Origin: Lachnospiraceae bacterium
GTDB lineage: Bacteria > Bacillota > Clostridia > Lachnospirales > Lachnospiraceae
Direction of reading: 5' to 3'
Assembly: GCA_017476305.1 (NCBI GenBank)
Contig: JAFVAA010000886.1
Location: 1-23,233 of the forward strand
DNA: 23,233 nt
Below, in pieces: positions 1 through 6,857 of the stretch (position 1 is the first letter of the stretch; the number at the start of each line of letters is the position of its first letter). Position numbers and translations under genes: made by a program. Under the pieces are notes generated by a model, which was not told the DNA's origin, ran no database searches, and saw only the letters and a program-made list of their open reading frames with translations.

Positions 1-29
1 TGCCATCTGATCTCAATTCCGTTTTTCAT
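1..29 (-). CDS. N-terminal fragment of an unidentified protein
   Basis: Only the first nine codons (MKNGIEIRW) are inside the window; the rest lies beyond position 1, so no function can be given. The start is supported by an AAGGAG ribosome-binding site eight bases upstream and by a promoter-like pair at 103-130. A second ATG six bases upstream (33-35) is only two bases from the same site and is less likely. The gene lies downstream of amt in the same direction, but an intrinsic terminator at 198-250 and its own promoter suggest a separate transcript. Confidence 0.55.
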
Positions 30-102
30 AATCATTTCTCCTTCATAGGGCATCTGCCTCTTTCCATATGAATTTGCCCTAAATAATAACTACAACATTT
101 CT

Positions 103-130
103 ATTCTACCATTCTGAAAGAAAAAGTAAA
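103..130 (-). promoter_or_regulatory. Predicted sigma-A promoter of the gene at the left edge
   Basis: Read on the minus strand: TTTACT (125-130), a 16-base spacer and TAGAAT (103-108). The TGG just before the -10 makes it an extended -10. The implied leader is about 65 bases. Confidence 0.5.
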
Positions 131-156
131 GTGTTTTTCAAAAAAAACTTTCGATT

Positions 157-197
157 CTAAGGAACAGTTAATTACTTACTTTTAACAGTTCCTAAGG
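157..197. repeat. 41-bp imperfect palindrome, TTAGGAAC-ended repeat, copy 1
   Basis: The arms CTAAGGAACAGTTAA and TTAACAGTTCCTAAGG form an inverted repeat with two mismatches. It abuts the T-run of the amt terminator. Similar ends occur at 2161-2199, 3193-3354 and 11090-11116, so this looks like one member of a small repeat family rather than a terminator of its own. Confidence 0.6.
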
Positions 198-250
198 AAA
201 AAAAAGAAAAGCTTTCCATGAAACGGTCACACGTCTCCGGAAAGCTTTCC
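198..250 (-). terminator. Intrinsic terminator of the amt-P-II gene
   Basis: On the minus strand the arms 239-250 and 206-217 (GGAAAGCTTTCC type, 11 of 12 pairs) are followed by a run of T residues (complement of the A run 198-205). It lies about 70 bases past the amt stop codon and separates amt from the left-edge gene. Confidence 0.7.
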
Positions 251-320
251 AAAATCTTTCACCCAAATGAATTTTTATACTGTCTATTCGCAGCCGAAAC
301 GACTGTAGATTGTAACATTT

Positions 321-2102
321 TTATTCTTCCTCGCCCTGAAGAGCATCAAATCCTGTCTCTCCGGTACGAACCTTCACGACATCCTCTACATCGTAGACGA
401 AAATCTTACCATCACCAATATTTCCGGTATAGAGTGCCTTCTTCGCTGCCTCAATCACCGTCTCCACAGGCACAGCACTGACGACAACCTCCACCTTTGT
501 CTTCGGATGTAAAATGACATCAAGCTGTGCACCACGATAATATCTCGTCGCCCCCTTCTGCGTACCATATCCAAGCACCTGAGTGACCGTAACACCACGC
601 ACTCCGATTTCATCGAGCGCATATTTCAAATCCTCAAACTTGCCCTGCTGACAGATAATGGAAACCTTGGTAAGCTTTGGCACCTCGGAAACCTCTCCAG
701 ATACAGTTTTTGTCGCTGCCGGTACCGGCTTCGAAGCTTCGGATGCATTCACCACTTCGACTGCCTTTTCCATCGGTACATCTCCCTTTAAGGTCTCTAA
801 GGAAGCACCATTGGAATAAAACGCATTCCCTGCCGGAGCGAAATCCGCATAAGCAGAGGAAAGACCATGCTCTGTCGCATCCAGGCCCTGCAGCTCCTCC
901 TCCGGCGTCACGCGAAGCCCGATCGTCACCTTTATGATAAAAAATGCAATCGTAATCGCCACTGCCGCATACACTCCAACACAGGCAAAACCGGTCAGCT
1001 GTCTTCCGAGCTGTGTAAAGCCACCGCCATAAAACAGACCTTCTTTTATCCCGTTATCCGCTGCTGCCACTGCAAATCCCGGAGCAGAACTGGTAGCGAA
1101 CAGCCCCACTGCAATCGTTCCCCAGATACCATTGCACATATGAACTGCGACTGCACCTACCGGATCATCGATCTTTAATTTATAATCTAAAAGCCAGACA
1201 CCGAAAATCACCAAAAGCCCTGCTACGATACCGATGATTGCAGCACCAAGGGCATCCGTCACATCACATGGAGCTGTGATAGCCACCAGACCTGCCAGGG
1301 ATGCATTCAGACACATCGATACATCAGGAGCACCATATTTGAGCCAGGTAAAGATCATACAGACCACCGTGGCAATTGCCGGTGCGATCGTCGTCGTCAA
1401 AAATACGGAAGCAAGTGTGGAAATATCCTTTGCTGCTGCTCCATTAAATCCATACCATCCAAACCAGAGAATGAATACACCTAAAGCTCCGAGCGGAAGG
1501 TTATGTCCCGGAATCGCATGTGGTCTTCCGGTTCGCTTGCTGAATTTGCCGATTCTTGGTCCTAAAATCTTTGCACCAATGATGGCACAGATTCCACCAA
1601 CCATATGAATCGCACAGGAACCGGCATAATCATGAAATCCCATCTGATAAAGCCATCCGCCACCCCAGATCCAATGTGCTTCAATCGGATAGATGATTGC
1701 CGAAATCACCCCGGAATAAACACAGTAGGAAATAAATTTCGTTCTCTCTGCCATTGCACCGGATACGATGGTTGCTGTCGTCGCACAAAAGACCAGATTA
1801 AAGACAAAATTCGAAAAATCAAAATCTTTATATGCGGTAAACAGATCAAATCCCGGCTTTCCGATTAGTCCGAGCGCATCCTCTCCCAAAAGAAAAGATG
1901 CACCGATTGCCATGAACATCACTGTACCGATACAGAAATCCATCAGGTTTTTCATAATGATATTTCCTGCATTTTTGGCTCTGGTAAAGCCTGCCTCTAC
2001 CATCGCAAAGCCTGCCTGCATCCAGAATACAAGTGCTGCTCCGATTAAAAACCAGACTCCCCAGAGGTTTTCATTTATATAATCCACTATTTCATTTGTC
2101 AT
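321..2102 (-). CDS. amt: Ammonium channel fused to a P-II signalling domain (Amt-GlnK/GlnB fusion)
   Basis: Membrane ammonium transporter with its P-II regulator built into the same 593-residue chain. Residues 1 to about 400 are a complete Amt channel: Phe gate F105 and F219, W146, D158 and the pore twin histidines H166 and H321 are present. Residues about 401-475 form a low-complexity linker. Residues about 477-593 are a whole P-II domain, with a T-loop (about 511-531), the TGNIGDGKIF nucleotide-binding motif (559-568) and a VRTGE end (578-582). The T-loop arginine that plugs the pore in the E. coli AmtB-GlnK complex (R47) is kept as R523. The tyrosine uridylylated in enteric P-II proteins (Y51) is Leu527. 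Start: GGAGG seven bases before the ATG. The role in sensing ATP/ADP and 2-oxoglutarate is known for the P-II family; gating in cis is inference. Confidence 0.93.
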   Translation of the reverse strand: MTNEIVDYINENLWGVWFLIGAALVFWMQAGFAMVEAGFTRAKNAGNIIMKNLMDFCIGTVMFMAIGASFLLGEDALGLIGKPGFDLFTAYKDFDFSNFVFNLVFCATTATIVSGAMAERTKFISYCVYSGVISAIIYPIEAHWIWGGGWLYQMGFHDYAGSCAIHMVGGICAIIGAKILGPRIGKFSKRTGRPHAIPGHNLPLGALGVFILWFGWYGFNGAAAKDISTLASVFLTTTIAPAIATVVCMIFTWLKYGAPDVSMCLNASLAGLVAITAPCDVTDALGAAIIGIVAGLLVIFGVWLLDYKLKIDDPVGAVAVHMCNGIWGTIAVGLFATSSAPGFAVAAADNGIKEGLFYGGGFTQLGRQLTGFACVGVYAAVAITIAFFIIKVTIGLRVTPEEELQGLDATEHGLSSAYADFAPAGNAFYSNGASLETLKGDVPMEKAVEVVNASEASKPVPAATKTVSGEVSEVPKLTKVSIICQQGKFEDLKYALDEIGVRGVTVTQVLGYGTQKGATRYYRGAQLDVILHPKTKVEVVVSAVPVETVIEAAKKALYTGNIGDGKIFVYDVEDVVKVRTGETGFDALQGEEE

Positions 2103-2117
2103 AACAGTTCCTCCAAT

Positions 2118-2152
2118 CTCATTTTTATTTTAATGAGCTGCGCATTCTCATT
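2118..2152 (-). promoter_or_regulatory. Possible alternative hairpins at the amt ribosome-binding site
   Basis: In the minus-strand leader, the segment CTCATT (complement of 2132-2137) can pair with AATGAG on its 5' side (2147-2152) or on its 3' side (2118-2123). The latter lies a few bases before GGAGG. Each stem is only six A/T-rich pairs, so the switch is weakly supported. Confidence 0.25.
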
Positions 2153-2160
2153 TTTTGCTC

Positions 2161-2199
2161 CTAAGGAACTGCAAAATTTAATTATTTACAATTCCTAAG
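2161..2199. repeat. 39-bp imperfect palindrome, TTAGGAAC-ended repeat, copy 2
   Basis: The outer arms CTAAGGAACTG (2161-2171) and CAATTCCTAAG (2189-2199) pair with two mismatches, one a G-U wobble in the minus-strand RNA. It lies in the amt leader, so amt has one short copy on each side (the other is at 157-197). Confidence 0.5.
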
Positions 2200-2239
2200 A
2201 AATTTTCCATTCGCCAGAATGAAATTTCTGTATAAAAGC

Positions 2240-2273
2240 AAAAAAAGATGCCACGAAATTCGTTCGTGACACC
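2240..2273 (-). terminator. Intrinsic terminator between the amt promoter and amt
   Basis: On the minus strand, 2273-2263 and 2257-2247 form an 11-pair stem with a five-base loop, followed by seven T residues (2246-2240). The two non-Watson-Crick pairs are G-U in minus-strand RNA but A-C on the plus strand, so it is built for minus-strand transcripts. It can end the transcript of the gene at 2404-3171. It also lies about 13 bases inside any RNA from the promoter at 2293-2320, and could act as an amt attenuator. Confidence 0.75.
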
Positions 2274-2292
2274 TTTGTCATAACACTTATTT

Positions 2293-2320
2293 ATTATATG
2301 CATTTTTTTACGTTTGTCAA
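2293..2320 (-). promoter_or_regulatory. Consensus sigma-A promoter upstream of amt
   Basis: Minus strand: TTGACA (2315-2320), 16-base spacer, TATAAT (2293-2298), a full match in both hexamers. The expected start is near 2286, giving an amt leader of about 185 bases that includes an early terminator. Confidence 0.75.
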
Positions 2321-2340
2321 TACTTTTTTTATTTTTTTCG

Positions 2341-2387
2341 ACCATCTTTTGACCATCTTTTTTTACCATTCATAGTAACCATCTTTT
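2341..2387. repeat. Direct repeats of ACCATCTTTT upstream of the amt promoter
   Basis: Exact 10-base copies lie at 2341-2350, 2352-2361 and 2378-2387, with a partial copy at 2365-2370. The first pair is 11 bases apart, about one helical turn. The cluster ends 20 bases upstream of the amt -35, a suitable place for an activator, but it could be chance in A/T-rich DNA. Confidence 0.4.
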
Positions 2388-2403
2388 AACCGCCCGCTTT
2401 TTT

Positions 2404-3171
2404 CTAGTCTCCCTTCAAATTCAGTTTTACCTCATTGTCCATCATATATTTCACAAACTTTACTGCATCTTCTTTATGCTTTGTGCCTTTTGATATCGCT
2501 ATCACAGGCTCTTTGATTCCCACGGAAATCTGCTTGTATTTTTCACTGTCCGTCAGATACAGAGCACAGTTATATTCAAAAGTATCCTCCGGTTCCGCAC
2601 TTTCATCCTCCTTTTGACTTACCTGATCCTCTACCGTCAGATGTCTGGCACGGTATCTGTACTTTTCCTCATAATCCTGATAAAAAGAAACCAATTTGTC
2701 TTCCTCTGCAGTAAAAAAATAATCCGCATTTCCCCAGCGTTCAAAGTTATCCGCATCCATAATCACGACATCTGCCGTCTTCGCAAAAAGATAGGTCTGT
2801 AATTTTATATCCGAAGGACACAGCTCCACCGTTACCTGCTCTATTCTTTTATCTATCCCTAAATAGTCTTCTACCGCTGCTGCAAACTCCTCCAGCTTAT
2901 CGTCCTCGATTGCATCATGACGTACCAGAACATAGAGCGCATCTGTCGGTCGTCTCCGGAAGCTTTCATAAAATACCGCTGCGAGAACTGCAGCTATGAC
3001 ACCCACAGCAATCACATATTTAAAATAATAGTCAAAAAAATACCGGAGCTTTCCTTTTGCATCCAGACTCTCCACTGCTTTTTTTTCACTTTCCTCTGTT
3101 CTTTTTTTATAAATCTCCGAAGAATCCTCCCGTAATTTCTTTTGATCCTCCTCTGAAAAATGCATCGCCAT
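2404..3171 (-). CDS. Single-pass membrane protein with an extracytoplasmic domain, function unknown
   Basis: 255 residues, no firm family recognised. Residues 1-45 are charged and probably cytoplasmic; about 51-68 form one hydrophobic membrane helix with no signal-peptidase site; the remaining roughly 185 residues should lie outside. The outer part has segments reminiscent of extracellular solute-binding proteins (a VVIMDADNFE stretch near 135 and KEDAVKFVKYMM near the C-terminus). That is a loose resemblance only. Start: AAGGAG seven bases before the ATG; a second ATG two codons later is less well spaced. It follows the small membrane gene at 3351-3692 after the hairpin repeat 3193-3354, and its transcript probably ends at the terminator 2240-2273. 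Confidence 0.75.
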   Translation of the reverse strand: MAMHFSEEDQKKLREDSSEIYKKRTEESEKKAVESLDAKGKLRYFFDYYFKYVIAVGVIAAVLAAVFYESFRRRPTDALYVLVRHDAIEDDKLEEFAAAVEDYLGIDKRIEQVTVELCPSDIKLQTYLFAKTADVVIMDADNFERWGNADYFFTAEEDKLVSFYQDYEEKYRYRARHLTVEDQVSQKEDESAEPEDTFEYNCALYLTDSEKYKQISVGIKEPVIAISKGTKHKEDAVKFVKYMMDNEVKLNLKGD

Positions 3172-3192
3172 AAATTTTCTCCTTCAGATGTA

Positions 3193-3354
3193 CTAAGAAA
3201 CTGTTCAAAAATAACTTCGGATATTACTTGTCTTTTTCTCTGGCTGCACTGCTCAAAAAACAGTTGCATAGCCCGCTATGCGCCTGATTTTTGAACAGCC
3301 ACTCAAAGAAAAATCCTGCGCAATATTCCTAATTTATTTCTGAACAATTCCTAA
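3193..3354. repeat. 162-bp long-hairpin element (MITE-like), copy 3 of the TTAGGAAC-ended family
   Basis: Terminal arms of about 32 bases (3194-3225 and 3321-3353) are imperfect inverted repeats. The central arms 3250-3271 and 3276-3297 form a second strong hairpin with loop CCCG, and the segments between can also pair, so the whole element folds back on itself. It carries no coding capacity. One end coincides with the stop codon of the gene at 3351-3692; the other stops just upstream of the ribosome-binding site of the gene at 2404-3171. No target-site duplication is obvious. Confidence 0.7.
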
Positions 3355-3692
3355 ACAAACATCCCCCACATATAGAGCAGAAAATAAAAGACCATCAAAA
3401 GACCATTTAAAACTGCCGCTGCTGTCGGAAACTGCGGTCTGATATTTTCAATATGCAGACTCATCCATGCCATCACAAATCCAGTCACACTAAGAAGAAA
3501 ACAAAAAATTCCTCCCGCTCCGATCAAAACTCCTGCATTTCCATCACTCTCACTGGAAATCACACAAATGATAATAAAAAGAAGCAGAGATACTACTCCT
3601 ATCCCTGTCGCAACGATTGCACTTACCGGATGTTTCTTATCCGATAAGCGTAATGAATTTTTCTCTTTCTTTTTGTTTTTCTTTCCAAACAT
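3351..3692 (-). CDS. Small three-helix membrane protein, function unknown
   Basis: 113 residues. A lysine-rich cytoplasmic start (MFGKKNKKKEK) is followed by three hydrophobic segments at about 23-46, 54-78 and 88-112. It resembles small lachnospiral membrane proteins annotated as DUF6142; this is from memory and unverified. The chosen start has a GGGGGT element five bases upstream; an in-frame ATG 13 codons earlier has none. The TAG stop is the first three bases of the hairpin repeat 3193-3354. It is probably cotranscribed with the VanZ-family gene upstream. Confidence 0.7.
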   Translation of the reverse strand: MFGKKNKKKEKNSLRLSDKKHPVSAIVATGIGVVSLLLFIIICVISSESDGNAGVLIGAGGIFCFLLSVTGFVMAWMSLHIENIRPQFPTAAAVLNGLLMVFYFLLYMWGMFV

Positions 3693-3726
3693 CAAAAACC
3701 CCCAACTAAACTTTTCCAGAATCGTT

Positions 3727-3757
3727 CTCATTCACGGACAGATCGACCGCAAATGAG
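3727..3757 (-). other. RNA stem-loop in the gap between the VanZ-family gene and the next gene
   Basis: The arms 3727-3737 and 3747-3757 form 11 pairs in minus-strand RNA, two of them G-U wobbles that would be mismatches on the plus strand. No T-run follows, so it is more likely a stability or processing element than a terminator. Confidence 0.4.
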
Positions 3758-3768
3758 CAACATCGACG

Positions 3769-4242
3769 CTATACCGTTTTTCGCTTTGTGACCAGACGAT
3801 AGATTCCTCTGCATAAAAGAAATAAAATATAGCCCAACATCCCACCACATGTATTCAATATCACATCATCTATATCACAGCAGCCAAGCTTCGTAATAAG
3901 CTGCATTACCTCTATCAAAACAGAAGCACTCACGCTAAGAAGTGTGACCTTAATAAAACTCCACCTTTTTGAACTTAAAAACGGGAGCACAAACCCCAGA
4001 GGAACGAAGCATCCCACATTTCCAAAAAGATTCAAAGTCATACTATAACGATATCGATCTGTATAAATATATTGCAGACATCGCCTGATCTCTGCAAAAG
4101 GCTTCAGGTTATAACGATAATCTACTCCCGATACTCTTCCCATCTTTTCGCAAAAAAACAGAAAATACACCATCGCGATCAAATAAATCACGAAGCCAAT
4201 CCAGGCAACGATACGCAGATTTCTCAAATCCCTTTTTTTCAT
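3769..4242 (-). CDS. VanZ-family membrane protein
   Basis: 157 residues with hydrophobic segments near 10-30, 70-90, 97-115 and 128-147. The VanZ-like pattern is visible: NLFGNVGCFVPLGF (71-84), E111 with Q114, D123/D125/D126, and N130 followed by a GG...GY helix. VanZ itself gives low-level teicoplanin resistance by an unclear mechanism; most genomic homologues are uncharacterised, so resistance should not be assumed. Start: GGAG six bases before the ATG; an in-frame TTG four codons earlier is less suitable. It lies 90 bases downstream of pheT on the same strand and is preceded by a GC-rich hairpin (4258-4280). Confidence 0.8.
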   Translation of the reverse strand: MKKRDLRNLRIVAWIGFVIYLIAMVYFLFFCEKMGRVSGVDYRYNLKPFAEIRRCLQYIYTDRYRYSMTLNLFGNVGCFVPLGFVLPFLSSKRWSFIKVTLLSVSASVLIEVMQLITKLGCCDIDDVILNTCGGMLGYILFLLCRGIYRLVTKRKTV

Positions 4243-4257
4243 TCTCCACTCCAAACA

Positions 4258-4280
4258 GCTCCCTGCCCTTTGCAGGGAGC
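4258..4280 (-). other. GC-rich hairpin just upstream of the VanZ-family gene
   Basis: Perfect nine-base arms (4258-4266 and 4272-4280, GCTCCCTGC type) surround a five-base loop. No T-run follows on the minus strand. It ends about 15 bases before the start codon, next to the ribosome-binding site, so it could affect translation or RNA stability in the pheT-to-VanZ gap. Confidence 0.45.
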
Positions 4281-4332
4281 AAATTACCTATACACGTTTC
4301 CTTTTTCCCTTCCACGTATGCACAAGATGGCA

Positions 4333-6771
4333 CTATTTACGAAGCGTAGCACCAAGCTCCTCTAAAGCAGCAAAAATCTTTTCCATCACTGCAGAAATCT
4401 CCTCCTCCTTTAAAGTCCTGTCCTTCGCACGAAAGACAATTTTATATGCCAAAGATTTATATCCTTCTTCCAACTGCGCTCCCTCATATACATCAAACAG
4501 CTCATAACTCTCCAGAAGGGCACCACCCTTTTTACGGATTGCCTTTTCGATATCACCTGCCAAAATCTCCTTTTTCATCATCAGACTGATATCCCTGGTC
4601 ACAGACGGAAACTTCGCAATTCCCTCGTACTTTACAGCCTGCTTATCCATCGAGATAAGCTCCATCAAATCTACTACTGCGATATAGGACCTTTCCCCAA
4701 TCTCGAAATTCTTAAGCACGGCCGGATGCACCTCTCCCAAATAAGCAATCACCTTTCCCTCGTAAATGACATTCGCCTGTCTTCCCGGATGTAAAAAGGT
4801 CTTCCCGGCATTCGGATCATACTCCACAGTTCCCCTTAATGACAAAATATCTAAAATACTTTCCAGTACACCCTTCATTTCATAAAAATCACCCACACCA
4901 TACATTCCTAATGTCAGCTGTACTCTTTCATCCGGAAGCTCTGTCAGAGGAAGTGCCTTCGGAAGATAGACATTTGCCAGTTCATAAAGTCTGACATCCT
5001 TATTTCTCCGGTTATAATTTGTCGCCAGAGAAGTAAGCATCCCGCCCAATGCAGAAGTCCTCATCACACTGTAATCCTCTCCCAAAGGATTACTGATCAC
5101 TATACTCTTTCTGAGTGCATCATCCTCTTTTAAATTTAACTTCTCATATACCTTCGGACTTTCAAAGGAATATGTCATTCCTTCACAGAAGCCATACGCC
5201 TCTACGATATCACGAACCTCATTTTCCAAATTCAGTTTTTCGGATAATCCTCCCATCGTGGCAGAACTCTCCGGCAGCGTCATCGGAATCTTATCATAAC
5301 CATAAAATCTTGCCACTTCTTCCGCAAGATCTGCCATACGCTCTAAATCCTGTCTCCATGTCGGAATCAGAACCTCTCGTTTTTCTCTGTCTACCGGAAG
5401 ATCGATCTTTTCAAAATACCCAATCATCTCCTCCTCTGGAATATCCGTTCCCAAAAGCGCATTGATTTTATCCGGATCATATGCAATCGTAAAAGACTCC
5501 TTTTTCACCGGATAATAATCAACAGCTCCTCCGACCACTTCGCCGGCTCCTAACTCCTCTATCAGTTCACAGGCACGATTCATCGCTTCCATCGCTGTAT
5601 TCGGATCCAGTCCCTTCTCGAACTTCGCCTGTGCATCCGTACGCATCCCGAGCTTCTTTCCGGAAAGGCGGATATTCGTCCCGTCAAAGGTCGCCGCCTC
5701 GAAAAGCATCGTCTGAACATCATCCGTAATCATCGAGTTTTCCCCACCCATGATTCCGGCAAGTCCGACTGCTTTCTTTCCATCACAGATCATCAGCATC
5801 GTATCATCCAAAGTTCTTTCCTGACCATCTAAAGTCACGAATTTTTCCCCGTTTTCCGCTCTTCTGACCACGATTTTTTTATCCTCGATCCGGTCTAAAT
5901 CATAGGCATGCATCGGCTGTGCATACTCCTCCATCACATAATTCGTAATATCTACGATATTATTGATAGGACGGATTCCTACAGAAGCAAGTCTTCTCTG
6001 CATCCACTCCGGAGATGGTGCCAGTTTAATGTTTTTTACCACTCTGGCTGTATATCTGGAACACAGCGCAGAATCCTTCACTTCCACAGAGATATAATCA
6101 TTTACATCCTCAGAATTTCCTGTTTCCTTCACTACCGGCGGCTTAAATTCCTTTCCAAAGGTAGCTGCAGCCTCTCTGGCAATCCCAAGCACGCCAAAGC
6201 AGTCCACGCGGTTCGATGTCACCTCATATTCAAAGGTCACATCATGCAGTCCCAAAAGCTCTATTGCATCCGAACCGATTTTCGCATCCTTATATTCCGG
6301 ATTATCACTCAGAATATAAAGCCCATCCTTCGCTGCATCCGGGTACATATCCGTATTCGAACCAAGCTCCTCGATAGAACACATCATACCAAAGGACTCC
6401 ACACCTCTTAATTTTCCCTTTTTGATTTTAAAACCGTTTTCACTCTCTCCATCTTTATGTGAACTGGCGACATGTCCCCCGTCTAAAACGACAGGAACCT
6501 TATCCCCCTCTTTTACATTCGGTGCCCCGGTCACAATCTGCACCTCTGTTCCCTCTTCATCAATCTGCACCTGACAAACGACAAGCTTATCCGCATCCGG
6601 ATGCTTTTCGATCTTACTGATTTTTCCTACGATAATCTTCTCTAAATTTTTATCAAATTCCTTATAGCCTTCTACTTTCGTACCGGAAAGCGTCATGGCA
6701 TCCGTATACTCTTTAGCAGTGCAGTCCAGATCCGGCACATATGCCTTAATCCATGATAACGACGTATCCAT
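4333..6771 (-). CDS. pheT: Phenylalanyl-tRNA synthetase beta subunit
   Basis: 812 residues, full length for the bacterial family. It forms the alpha2-beta2 enzyme with PheS that charges tRNA-Phe in the cytoplasm. An EMAP-like tRNA-binding domain is at about 40-150 (VGKISKIEKHPDADKL), the editing B3/B4 region follows (NRVDCFGVLGIARE, NNIVDITNYVMEEYAQPMHA), then the B5 domain and the catalytic-like core (DLAEEVARFYGYDKIP). The ferredoxin-fold anticodon-binding domain covers about the last 92 residues (FPSVTRDISLMM). Start: AAGGAGG six bases upstream. It follows pheS by 86 bases in the same direction. Confidence 0.97.
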   Translation of the reverse strand: MDTSLSWIKAYVPDLDCTAKEYTDAMTLSGTKVEGYKEFDKNLEKIIVGKISKIEKHPDADKLVVCQVQIDEEGTEVQIVTGAPNVKEGDKVPVVLDGGHVASSHKDGESENGFKIKKGKLRGVESFGMMCSIEELGSNTDMYPDAAKDGLYILSDNPEYKDAKIGSDAIELLGLHDVTFEYEVTSNRVDCFGVLGIAREAAATFGKEFKPPVVKETGNSEDVNDYISVEVKDSALCSRYTARVVKNIKLAPSPEWMQRRLASVGIRPINNIVDITNYVMEEYAQPMHAYDLDRIEDKKIVVRRAENGEKFVTLDGQERTLDDTMLMICDGKKAVGLAGIMGGENSMITDDVQTMLFEAATFDGTNIRLSGKKLGMRTDAQAKFEKGLDPNTAMEAMNRACELIEELGAGEVVGGAVDYYPVKKESFTIAYDPDKINALLGTDIPEEEMIGYFEKIDLPVDREKREVLIPTWRQDLERMADLAEEVARFYGYDKIPMTLPESSATMGGLSEKLNLENEVRDIVEAYGFCEGMTYSFESPKVYEKLNLKEDDALRKSIVISNPLGEDYSVMRTSALGGMLTSLATNYNRRNKDVRLYELANVYLPKALPLTELPDERVQLTLGMYGVGDFYEMKGVLESILDILSLRGTVEYDPNAGKTFLHPGRQANVIYEGKVIAYLGEVHPAVLKNFEIGERSYIAVVDLMELISMDKQAVKYEGIAKFPSVTRDISLMMKKEILAGDIEKAIRKKGGALLESYELFDVYEGAQLEEGYKSLAYKIVFRAKDRTLKEEEISAVMEKIFAALEELGATLRK

Positions 6772-6816
6772 AATGTTCCTCCTTACCTCTGTTTATTTCC
6801 CTTCCTTCGTGATTAC

Positions 6817-6850
6817 GGATTGCTCCGCTCCTTCGCAGCTCCCACAATCC
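6817..6850 (-). other. Possible stem in the pheS-pheT gap
   Basis: Six-base arms (6817-6822 and 6845-6850) close a GC-rich 22-base interior with partial further pairing. No T-run is present. It is a weak candidate for an RNA-processing or stability element between the two subunit genes. Confidence 0.25.
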
Positions 6851-6857
6851 TGCAGAA

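Noticed and set aside
2178..2369. Possible 63-residue protein on the minus strand upstream of amt
   Set aside because: It has no ribosome-binding site, is lysine-rich low-complexity sequence, and overlaps the direct repeats, the promoter and the terminator.
3012..3269. Open frame overlapping the hairpin repeat and the 5' part of the gene at 2404-3171
   Set aside because: It is out of frame with a well-supported gene and runs through a palindromic element; it looks like a shadow frame.
3769..4242. VanZ gene as evidence of a glycopeptide-resistance cluster
   Set aside because: No vanA/B/H/X/R/S-type genes are present and the nearby ligase has the D-Ala-D-Ala type tyrosine. VanZ-family proteins are common in susceptible Clostridia.
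4109..4333. Possible 74-residue frame antiphase to the VanZ-family gene
   Set aside because: It overlaps a recognised family member in another frame and has no support of its own.
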